Shown piece after piece: positions 33,512-41,690 of a stretch of 64,000 nucleotides of DNA. A program made the translations under genes and the position numbers. Below the pieces are notes generated by a model, which had not been told where the DNA came from, did not search any database, and saw only the letters and a program-made list of their open reading frames with translations. Positions within the stretch are counted from its first letter, which is position 1, and the number at the start of each line of letters is the position of its first letter. Source of the stretch: Pyropia yezoensis (taxonomy: Eukaryota; Rhodophyta; Bangiophyceae; Bangiales; Bangiaceae); NCBI GenBank assembly GCA_009829735.1, contig CM020619.1, positions 26,934,063 through 26,998,062 on the forward strand, in the 5' to 3' direction.

Positions 33512-33874
33512 TGTAGCAAAATAGGTATCCGCTGCACGTCCACTCTCAGGGAGCACTCACCAAGAGGGATCGGCACCAACGTCACCGGGAGGCCAAGGTT
33601 GCTGTCCTTGGAGCGCAAGCGACGGGACCAAGATAGGAGCCCAAATGGGAGGGGTTTGTTGTTCTACCTTGGCCGGCGGTGGATTCGCCGCCGGCCCCCT
33701 CGTTATAAACCCTCGGAGACACTACTAACTACCCTCCACCCCAAGATGCAAGTCCCTCTGGTCATACGTAACTTATAGACACCGTGACCAATACGGACTC
33801 CAAAATTGAAAGTTAAGGGTTAGAAGTAGCCCCCCTAATATTAGGGTCACAATACGGCCAACCATATTGCTACA
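33512..33874 (-). repeat. 5' LTR of the chromovirus
   Basis: 363 bp, beginning TGTAGCAATATGG and ending in ACA when read on the minus strand. It contains a TTTATAA motif and a GC-rich inverted repeat (ggccggcgg ... ccgccggcc). It differs from the other LTR at about 12-13 positions plus two tiny indels by hand comparison. Confidence 0.95.
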
Positions 33875-35337
33875 GAGAGATGCCGGGGACGCTCCTGAAA
33901 GAGTACGTGGCCGACATGGGCCCCGTGCAGGCGGCGCAGGCCAAGGGCTACTTTGGCGGCGACCTGATGCCCGGGCCGGCGTGGTTTGCAGGGTTTTTGC
34001 GCCGCCGCCCGGAGCTACGCCGCGTCAAGGCCGCTGGGCAGGACGAGGCCCGCACGAGGGCTGCTACCCCCGAGGCTGTGCCTTAGTATGATGCAGCTTT
34101 GACGGCCGTCACGCGGCAGTACGGCATTACGTCGGCCTCTCAGATGTTTAACACCGACGAGTCAATGATCAACGTGGCGGACGTCCTGCGCGGCTGGGGG
34201 AAGCAGGCCTGCACGACGAGCCCCACCCACCGGCGCGCGGACTTTGTCACCCCGGTGATGCAGTCTGGGGCGGATGCCGCCAGCCTTGTGGCCTGCATCT
34301 GCGCAGATGGCACACGTCTGCCGCTGTCCTCGGTCGTACGCGGGAGCGGGGGGCGCCTGCCCTACGCCCAAGAGATGCGCCCCGACGGCACCATCACCAA
34401 GATTCCGCTGGCATCATTTCTGGGTGTGGGAGCCGAGATACATCGACGGGAGAATCCCGGATTCGATGGGGACTTGTGGCTGGAGTACGCACGGTTTTTG
34501 GCCAAGCACCTGGGCACCACGCAGCCGACCAAGTGGAAGCTCTTGCTCATGGACGGGTGTAAGGTACACCTGTCAGCCGAGGGGCTGGGCATAATGAAGG
34601 AGGCCAAGGTGGTGGTTTTGATGTTTCCCTCTCATCTTTCTCTTTCCCACCTGCTGCAGCCGTGCGACGACGACCACTTCCTCAAGGTCAAGGCGCACGC
34701 TGTCCGCTCGGCGCGCAGCATGCTGCCCACCCTGCCCGCGGGCTCCAGCTTTACTGTGAAGCACCTGGTGCTCATCATGGCTGAGGCGTGCCTGTAAGGC
34801 TTGTCCTCTGTCCATGTCATGAACGGGTTTAAGAACACCGGGGCGTGGCCCGTGGACGCGTCCAAGGTCGACGTTGCGCGCCTGCTGACAAGCATGGGCG
34901 CAGGTTATGTCTCGCGGCGCGTCGACCTCAAGCGGCTGATATTCCGCCCGGGGCCCGAGGCTAGGCGCGAGATGGACCAGCCGGGGGTGTCTTTTGGGTC
35001 GATCTCCAACCGTGGAAGGGCCGTCGTCGCAACCAGTGACAGCGTGCTGGCGGCCATCAACGAGCTGGATGCGGCCAAGGAGGCGGCCCGCAAGGCTAAG
35101 GAAGCTCGCCAAGCACGGAAGTCGGACGCCCGCGTCGCACGCGCAGCGCAGGAGGTTGCGGACGAGCGAGACGCGGACAAGTGCCGTCAAAACCCATCGT
35201 TTATCCGACGCAAGAACGCCCTCCGCAGTGCTGCCAAGCGGCAGAGGGACCGTCTGGGGTGCACGCAGGAGTACACGCCGGCCGCCGGAGTAGTCGTTGT
35301 CCAAGAGCCTGTCCGGAAGCGTGCCCGCCGCTCATAG
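33875..35337 (+). pseudogene. transposase B, catalytic and C-terminal part
   Basis: Continues the frame broken at 23161. It begins with LLKEYVADMGP, then a TAG at 34084-34086, then FNTDESM (first catalytic Asp), DGTRLPLSSVVRGSG, LLMDGCKVHLS (second Asp) and LLQPCDDDHFLKVK (third acidic position). A second nonsense codon, TAA at 34795-34797, is followed by GLSSVHVMNGFKNTGAWP and a basic C-terminus (RKRARRS) ending at 35337. All pieces are in one frame, so inactivation is by two point nonsense changes plus the retrotransposon. The DDE triad itself is preserved, unlike in element A. Confidence 0.87.
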
Positions 35338-35537
35338 GACATTTGGTCAACATTGGCATTAACGCCTGTTTGTAGAAATAAATGGCATGGACGCAACAGG
35401 GCGGGGGTCTGAGTCTCTTTCCTCGGCCGTTCGTGCTGGTTGTGTGTCGTGATGTTGTTCTTGTTTTTTCCGGGTGCTGTTCGACCACTCACTGCCTTTT
35501 GAGGGTGTAATTCGTCAACATTCCACCAGCACGTGCT

Positions 35538-36000
35538 ACGTCGGTGCTGTTAAACTGTTTGCGCTTCACTTGTTGTGGATGTTGGTATGACTTCCCTCTC
35601 CCCCCCACGCCCCCCGCCGCTTCGCGCTCCCCCCCCCCCTGCCGATTCGCCCCCCCACCCAAACCCTCACCCAAGCCCCGACTCGCCCCCCCACCCAAGC
35701 CACCGCCCGCGATCTCGAGGGCTCCCCGGAGGAGCGGCCTCGCCGGCCGCCACAGCGGGAACTGTGCCACCGCCCCTGACCATCACGGATGTTGGCATGC
35801 CTCGACGGATCGCGACTGTCGTGGACGCAGCAGCCGCCGCTGCGGAGGCGTCCATTTCCGTGACACATTCTCACGCGAGCCCTGAATGGTCATCGGGCAT
35901 CCGGGCAGCAGCTCGGGCCGCGGCGGTATCAGCCCACGCTGTGCTCTCGTCTGCTTCCTCATCTCAGGCGCCCGCACGAAGCGTGGCCGGTGCTTGACGG
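35538..36000. other. spacer between transposon B and transposase C fragment
   Basis: C-rich sequence with short ccccccac/cccaagcc repeats around 35600-35720. A plus-strand frame at about 35575-35997 is Pro/Ala-rich and ends just before the transposase fragment. It could be a decayed leader of that gene but has no motif. Confidence 0.45.
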
Positions 36001-36752
36001 AGGCAAACGCCTATGAGCCTGGCCACTAAACTGCAGGTCATCCAGTGGAAGACGGCCGGCAAGACATGGGCATGGATATCTCATCGGCTTAACCGGGAAT
36101 ATTCCCAGAGTACTCTGGCCAAGAGTTATCGTGGCCGCGCTGCCCTGCCGCAGGATCATCACTGGACGCCGTGTCGTCTCGGACCGGCGCGTTCCCGGAG
36201 GTGGACGCCCGGTTGGCCGCGTGGTGCCTTGCTGTGCGGGCCCGGGGTCGCAAGCGCGTCCATCTCTTGCTCGCCATTCTTCGGGCGAAGGCGCTTCAGA
36301 TTTCGTGAGCACTGGGCGCTACGAGGTTCTCGGCTTCAAATGGCTTTTTGCAGAACTGGGCTCGGCGGCACGGTTGGACGAGCGCGGCGCTCCCCGGGTG
36401 TGGAGCTCCAGCCAATGTGGAAGACGCGGCGGCAAGACTGGCAGACAATCGTAGCCAGTTGGCGGGAGTTAACCCCGACCTCATTTACAATGTAGATGAA
36501 ACGGGCCTCCTGTACCGTGGATTGCCGACGCGGTCCTACGTTTCTGGGGAGGACCGTCGAGAGGAACGGGGCTCCAAGGCCATGAAGAGTAAGGATAGGG
36601 TCACCTTAACTCTGTGCTGCAATGCTACGGGGTCGCACAAGCTTTCAATAGCCATGATTGGGAAGGCGATGCAGCCGATGTGCTTCGTCTGGGGTTCGAA
36701 CCAGTGCCCATTGCCGTACTTCTCCCAGACGTCCGCGTGGACAGATGCGAGG
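36001..36752 (+). pseudogene. CENP-B/pogo-type transposase fragment C
   Basis: The ATG at 36013 opens a helix-turn-helix of the CENP-B type (SLATKLQVIQWKTAGKTWAWISHRL). At least two frame changes follow between about 36130 and 36200. Similarity then resumes in another frame with FPEVDARLAAW, an in-frame TGA near 36305, SASNGFLQNWARRHG, then DLIYNVDETGLLYRGLPTRSY (first catalytic Asp) and KSKDRVTLTLCCNATGSHKL. Similarity stops near 36750, where a 21-bp minisatellite takes over and the later catalytic residues are missing. It is a decayed relic, distinct in sequence from transposases A and B. Confidence 0.8.
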
Positions 36753-38890
36753 GTGCTGGCGGCACCGCCCGCGGTGCCCGCGGCAGCGCCCGCCGTTCTG
36801 GCGGCCCCGCCCGCCGTGCTGAAGGCACCGCCTGCCGTGCTGGCGGCACCGCCCGCCGTGCTGGCGGCACCGCCCGCCGTGCTTGCGGCACAGCCCGCCG
36901 TGAAGGCGTCATCGCCCGCCGTGCTGGCGGCACCGCCCGCCGTGCTTGCGGCACAGCCCGCCGTGCTGGCGGCAGCACTCGCTGTACTGCCTGCACCGCC
37001 CGCTGTGAGGGCGGCACCGCCGACCGTGCTGGCGGCACGGCCTGCCGTGCTTGCGGCACAGCCCGCCGCGCTGGCGGCACCGCCCGCCGTGCTTGCGGCA
37101 CAGCCCGCCGCGCTGGCGGCACCGCCCGCCGTGCTGGCGGCACCGCCCGCCGTGCTTGCGGCATAGCCCGCCGTGCTGGCGGCACGGCCCGCCGTGCTGG
37201 CGGCACGCCCCGCCGTGCTAGCGGCACCGCCCGCCATGCTGGCGGCACCGCCCGCTAAGCTGGCGGCACCGCCCGCGGTGCCCGCGGCACCGCCCGCCGT
37301 GCTGGCGGCACGGCCTGCCGTGCTGGCGGCACCGCTTGCTGTGCTGCCTGCACCTCCCGCCGTTCTGGCGGCACCGACCGGGCAGCTCACACCGCCGGCC
37401 GTGCTGGCGGCACCGCCCGCCGTGCTTGCGGCACAGCCCGCCGTGCGGGCGGCACCGCCCGCCGTGCTGGCGGCACCGCCCGCTGTGCTGGCGGCACCGT
37501 CCGCCGTGCTGGCGAAACCGCTCGCTGTACTGCCTGCACCGCCCGCCGTGCGGGCAACACCGCCTGCCATGCTGCCGGCCCCGTCCGAACTGGCGGCACG
37601 GACCGGGCTGCCGGCACCGCCCGCCATGCTGGCGGCACCGACCGGGCAGCTCACACCTCCGGCCGTGCTGGCGGTGCCGCCCGCCGTGCTGGCGGCACCG
37701 CCGGCCGTGCTGGCGGCACCGCCCGCCGTGCTTGCGGCACAGCCCGCCGTGCGGGCGGCACCGCCCGCCGTGCTGGCGGCACCGCCCGCTGTGCTGGCGG
37801 CACCGTCCGCCGTGCTGGCGAAACCGCTCGCTGTACTGCCTGCACCGCCCGCCGTGCGGGCAACACCGCCTGCCATGCTGCCGGCCCCGTCCGAACTGGC
37901 GGCACGCACCGTGCTGCCGGCACCGCCCGCCATGCTGGCGGCACCAACCGGGCAGCTCACACCGCCGGCCGTGCTGGCGGTGCCGCCCGCCGTGCTGGCG
38001 GCACCGCCGGCCGTGCTGGCGGCACCGCCCGCCGTGCTGGCGGCACCGCCCGCCGTGCTGGCGACACAGCCCGCCTTGTTGGCGGCACCGCCCGCCGAGC
38101 TGGCGGCACCGTCCGCCGTGCTGGCGGCACCGCCTGGCGTGCTGCAGGCCTCGTCCGTACTGGCGGCACGGACCATGCTGCCGGTACCGCCCGCCGTGCT
38201 GGCGGCGCCGATCGTACTGGCGGCACCGACCCTACTGGCAGCAGGGACCGTGCTGCGGGCACCGCTCGCCGTGCTGGCGCCACCGACCGGGCTGGCGGCA
38301 CCGCTCGCCGTGCTGGCGGCATGGACCGTGCTTGCGGCACCTACCGCCGAGCTGGCGTCACCATCCGTCGAATTGCCCGTCGTGGCGGCCGTGCCGATCG
38401 CGCCGCCCGCCGTGCCGGTCGCACCCGACTCTCCCACGTCAGGTGAGGCTCTCCCAGGACGAGGCGCTCTTGCCCCGCAAGAGCAGGTTGCGGGAGCAGC
38501 CGCTACGACCGACATCAGATCGACGGCCCACGGGGTGGTGCTTGCGTCCGGGTGCAGCTCGGTAGATAGGGACGCGAGGGGATGGCGCGTAGGACGAGGA
38601 TGCTCGGCGTCGCCGGTGTCGTCGGTCGCGGCGTTGTCCCCGGCGCGGCCGGTCGCGCCGCCGAGGACGACGCGCCCAAACGCGTCGACGACAACGGCGT
38701 GACCGGCCGCGTCGCCGTCAGGGGCGTGGTAGGCGGCGTTGCCGCCGGCGCCACCAGCAGGCGCGCCTCCAGCTGCGCGCCCACCGGCTGTGATCCTAAC
38801 GGAGCTAGAGATCGCTGGCCCCAGTGCGGGCGGTACGCACGGCACTGAGCTCCTCAGGCGACGACCGTACTCGGCCTGACGCGCGCTCAT
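36536..38890 (-). CDS. uncertain low-complexity ORF through minisatellite
   Basis: A 784-codon frame from the ATG at 38890 (MSARQAEYGRRLRSS). The first 150 or so residues are unique, with patches such as HAVVVDAFGRVVLGG. The rest is the minisatellite-derived heptapeptide GGAASTA. It ends in DNA that is antisense to the transposase fragment. Without a recognisable domain, and given that the repeat forces open frames on both strands, this is only a weak candidate gene. A plus-strand frame at 37173-38702 over the same repeat is equally open and equally unproven. Confidence 0.2.
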   Translation of the reverse strand: MSARQAEYGRRLRSSVPCVPPALGPAISSSVRITAGGRAAGGAPAGGAGGNAAYHAPDGDAAGHAVVVDAFGRVVLGGATGRAGDNAATDDTGDAEHPRPTRHPLASLSTELHPDASTTPWAVDLMSVVAAAPATCSCGARAPRPGRASPDVGESGATGTAGGAIGTAATTGNSTDGDASSAVGAASTVHAASTASGAASPVGGASTASGARSTVPAASRVGAASTIGAASTAGGTGSMVRAASTDEACSTPGGAASTADGAASSAGGAANKAGCVASTAGGAASTAGGAASTAGGAASTAGGTASTAGGVSCPVGAASMAGGAGSTVRAASSDGAGSMAGGVARTAGGAGSTASGFASTADGAASTAGGAASTAGGAARTAGCAASTAGGAASTAGGAASTAGGTASTAGGVSCPVGAASMAGGAGSPVRAASSDGAGSMAGGVARTAGGAGSTASGFASTADGAASTAGGAASTAGGAARTAGCAASTAGGAASTAGGVSCPVGAARTAGGAGSTASGAASTAGRAASTAGGAAGTAGGAASLAGGAASMAGGAASTAGRAASTAGRAASTAGYAASTAGGAASTAGGAASAAGCAASTAGGAASAAGCAASTAGRAASTVGGAALTAGGAGSTASAAASTAGCAASTAGGAASTAGDDAFTAGCAASTAGGAASTAGGAASTAGGAFSTAGGAARTAGAAAGTAGGAASTLASVHADVWEKYGNGHWFEPQTKHIGCIAFPIMAIESLCDPVALQHRVKVTLSLLFMALEPRSSRRSSPET
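36753..38430. repeat. 21-bp minisatellite, about 80 units
   Basis: Tandem array of variants of gtgctggcggcaccgcccgc(c), 21 bp and therefore codon-phased. The plus frame repeats V-L-A-A-P-P-A; the minus strand repeats G-G-A-A-S-T-A. Blocks are themselves duplicated: a segment containing ctcgctgtactgcctgcacc recurs 306 bp later (about 37519 and 37825). Because the unit is divisible by three and stop-poor, long frames stay open on both strands. Confidence 0.92.
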
Positions 38891-40271
38891 GCCTGCAACG
38901 CGGCGTGCGAACAGCCACGCAAACGCGGCAAGGCGGTACGGGAGGGCGCGGCGGCGGGAGAGAGGGAAGGAAAAAAGGAAGGCGGGCGGGGGGATGGGGG
39001 GGGAGAGGGGGGGGGGGAGGGCAGTGGTCGGCAGCGGGGGCGTGAGGGGGGGGATGGTTGTGAGGGGGAGAGGGGGGGGGAGGACGAGGGGAAATAGCGT
39101 GGTGGGGCGGGCCAAGAAGAGGTGGCTCGCGAGCCAGCACAAGGCAGTACTGCACGCCGGCCCGCGAGAGCTGTCACGGGCGGCACCCTGTGTCGCGGAC
39201 AGCACCCAGGGTCTACCAGCGGGTGGACCACAGCACCCCCTTGGAAGGGTGCATCATCCTGTACCGGCGCGGGGCCCGCCTGGTGGCCCGCCTGGTGGCC
39301 CTGTACGTGGGCAAATCCGGGCTGCAACACTGAGTAACGGGCCAGTACAGGGCCCGGACGGCGTGGCGCGCGGTGAGGCAGACCCCACCAAGAATCCTGA
39401 TTTCTGAGGTTGCCGCAGGGGGTGCCAGATTTTGGGGAGATCTGCGTGGCACACAGCATATCGTCGCGTGTCCAATCGCGTCAGCTAGCGAATCACGTGC
39501 TGCGCAGCCGCCTGTGTGGGACACTTTTGACAGCTGAGCTCTGTGTACACAGGTTCAGACGAGCTGATAGTTGCCACGCGAGCGCATACGGCGGCTGACG
39601 GTGCGCACGGTGCCTCCAGCAGGGGGGTCACAGCCGGTGGCAGGTACGTGGTGGAGGTGGCGGCCGTCCCCACCAGCACGGGGGATACCGCCGGTGCTCA
39701 AAAGACCGTGCTGGCCGTGGCCGCCGCCGCGGCCAGCGGGGAGGTCACCGCCGGCGACAAACAGACGGTGGTGGTCGTGGCGGCCGCCGTGGCCAGCAGG
39801 GGGGTCACCGCCGGCGGCAGGCGCGGGGTGGTGGCGGCCGCCCCCGCCAGGAATAGGGAAATGTTTGCTGGCATGCAAGGGGTGGTCGAGGTGGGCCCCG
39901 TGCGGGTGACGGGCCCTCGTGCCTGGGATTGTCCAGAGCGCCGCGCCGGGGGGCGGGGCTGCGAGTAGGGGACGGGGGTTTCGGGAACGGGCCCCGCGAG
40001 AGGGGAAAGGCACCACGCAACGAGCGAAGGATGCCCCGTTGGCCAAGACCACCCGCCCGAGCTGATTCACAGCGGATCGCGTCGTCGACGCGTGACAAGT
40101 CCTTCTGTCGGCGACAGGCAAATCTACGTCGTGCACGGAGGGAAGGCTCTGGATCGGCGCAGCCCACGTGTGTGCTGCGAAGTGTGACAAACGGGTCAGG
40201 CGTAGCGGTGATTTCTCCTCTGGCACTCAAATTCCTGCTGTGTGCACCACTTGTAGCCCGCTCTTTGACTG
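38891..40271. other. intergenic, with poly-G patches and a 60-bp repeat
   Basis: Starts with G-homopolymer-rich DNA (38960-39090), then unique sequence. A four-unit 60-bp tandem repeat occupies about 39610-39860. The frames across the repeat on both strands start at GTG rather than ATG, and I do not call a gene. Confidence 0.5.
39610..39860. repeat. 60-bp tandem repeat, four imperfect units
   Basis: The word gtcaccgccgg (or a close variant) recurs near 39627, 39685, 39744 and 39804, and between these are related blocks containing gtggccgccgccgcggccagc. In the plus frame each unit encodes about 20 residues of the form SRGVTAGG...VVVVAAAVA. Confidence 0.8.
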
Positions 40272-40280
40272 CCAACAGAC

Positions 40281-40491
40281 CGGGTAAGGGATGAGGGTTG
40301 GGTTCAGATGAAAATCAGAAGGTGGGGTTGAGTGGTGCGCACCGGAATGGGTTCGAATTGCAAGAGTATTGAGGGTCCCCGCCTGGGTGAAGTGCCCGTT
40401 TCCTGTATGATGCGTTGGGGTGGGGTTCAGTTGGGGTAGGGTGGGGTTCAGTCGGGGAGGGTGGGGTTCAGTCCCAGGCCGCCGTCACAAC
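40281..40491 (+). repeat. left TIR of the MULE
   Basis: Inverted partner of 47963-48151. Several direct repeats of ggtggggttcagt occur within it, with one more copy than in the right arm, so it is about 20 bp longer. It is flanked on the outside by the duplicated target ccaacagac. Confidence 0.92.
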
Positions 40492-40539
40492 TGTGGAGGA
40501 GCGCGCTGCCACGCGCGCGCGCGCGCTCCTCGCGCGCAC

Positions 40540-41690
40540 GGCCTCGATGGCGCGAAGACGTCGCCGTCCGTGCCACCCGACGTGCCACGGCCTAGCCCCC
40601 TCCCATCCCCGACCGGACCGGCCCCCCCCCCACCCCGACCCGGCCGGAGCCCACAACCCGACGTCGCCGTCCGTGCCACGGCGTAGCCCCCTCCCATCCC
40701 CGACCGGACCGCCCCCCCCCCCACCCGGACCCGGCCGGAGTCCCCGGTCTCCGTGGTCTCCCTTATACGGTTGGCCGCCGGACCCCCCCCCCCGTCACCG
40801 TGGCCAGCAACGCCCTGCACTCACCCACCACGACCCGGCCGGCCCCTCCCGTCATCATACCCACCCGGCCTTGGCCGGACCCTCTCGTCGCCATGCCCAC
40901 CCTGACCCCTTCCCATGCCCTAGTGGCGCGTGACGGCACCCGGCGGTGTGCTGCTGTCATGATGGGGGGGGCCGCACGCCCACGCTGCTGCCACGGCCGC
41001 GGTCGCCGTCCTGGTGGCTGCCACGGTCAACTGGCGAGCCCGCTGTGGCCGACCGTGGCAGCGGTGGCTACGGTGCTGGCCCGCCGTGGAATGGGATGCT
41101 CTTGCGCCGGCGGATCCACCCCCGGCGATTGTTTTGCCGGCCGCAGTGGCGACGGTGGGGCGGCTCCGGCGTCGCTATTCACATGTCTTCCTGCGCGCTT
41201 GGTGCACCCGCCGCACACGGGGGCTACGGCGGCGGCGGCGATGGGCTGCACCACTGTCTCTGACGGTGGCGAGGGGGGCGGCTTGCTCCGTTGCCCCCAC
41301 CGAGTGGCGGCAGTGGCCACTATAGCTTTGGCGGTTTACTCGCGGGCGGTGTGGCTGTGGGCGACCCCCGGGGCGGCTGCCCGCCCGTGTGGCACTGAGA
41401 AGGGGGGAGAGGGACGGGAGACGGTAGGCGAGGCAGAAGATGGTTGGGATAGGCCTTGGGAAGGGAGAGGGGGAGGAGCGAGGAGCGGCAGAAAAGGGAA
41501 CGGTGCTTTGATGGGGCTTGGTCTGTGGGGTCAATAGGCTCTCGATGATTATTGGATGTTGAGCCTACTCGGTGATTCGGGGTGTCTCCACTCGAGCGAA
41601 CAGGGCTTGATTTGTTTCATATCTTTTCTGCCTGTGCTGCAACGCACAGTGAATGAGAAGCGGCCATGAGAGACAAACATAAACAAAAAA
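40540..41690 (+). other. MULE internal region of unknown origin
   Basis: Begins with a tandem duplication of about 103 bp (gtcgccgtccgtgccac at about 40560 and 40663). Frames on the plus strand follow, including a 245-codon frame at 40800-41537. I recognise no domain in any frame. It could be further captured DNA or MULE-specific sequence. Confidence 0.45.

Larger units (their letters stand above)
23162..33874 (-). mobile_element. Ty3/gypsy chromovirus, full length, nested in transposon B
   Basis: A 10.7-kb LTR retrotransposon read on the minus strand. In element order: 5' LTR 33512-33874, primer-binding site 33493-33510, gag 33286-31109, -1 frameshift heptamer 31115-31121, pol 31136-26934 (protease, RT, RNase H, integrase, chromodomain), an opposite-strand ORF at 24110-26482, polypurine tract 23526-23535 and 3' LTR 23162-23525. 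A 5-bp target duplication, gagag, flanks it (23157-23161 and 33875-33879). The integrase chromodomain places it among chromoviruses. The LTRs differ at roughly a dozen positions, so the insertion is not very old. The pol frame is defective; gag and the opposite-strand ORF are open. Confidence 0.95.
22487..35536 (+). mobile_element. pogo-like DNA transposon B (TA target site)
   Basis: Terminal inverted repeats of about 24 bp start GCACGTGC and contain AATGTTGAC, at 22487-22509 and, inverted, 35514-35536. The TA dinucleotide flanks both ends (22485-22486 and 35537-35538), as expected for Tc1/mariner/pogo-class insertion. Without the nested 10.7-kb retrotransposon the element is about 2.3 kb. 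It encodes a helix-turn-helix plus DDE_1 transposase on the plus strand in two pieces, 22808-23161 and 33875-35337, interrupted by the LTR element and by two nonsense codons. Confidence 0.85.

Noticed and set aside
36753..38430. CRISPR-like array
   Set aside because: Units are contiguous with no spacers, and the genome is eukaryotic.
37173..38702. 509-codon plus-strand gene over the minisatellite
   Set aside because: It is equally open on the opposite strand and consists almost entirely of the 21-bp repeat; no domain.
40420..40480. Telomere-like GGGGTGGGGTTCAGT repeats
   Set aside because: They are part of the MULE terminal inverted repeats and occur inverted at 48 kb, internal to the contig.
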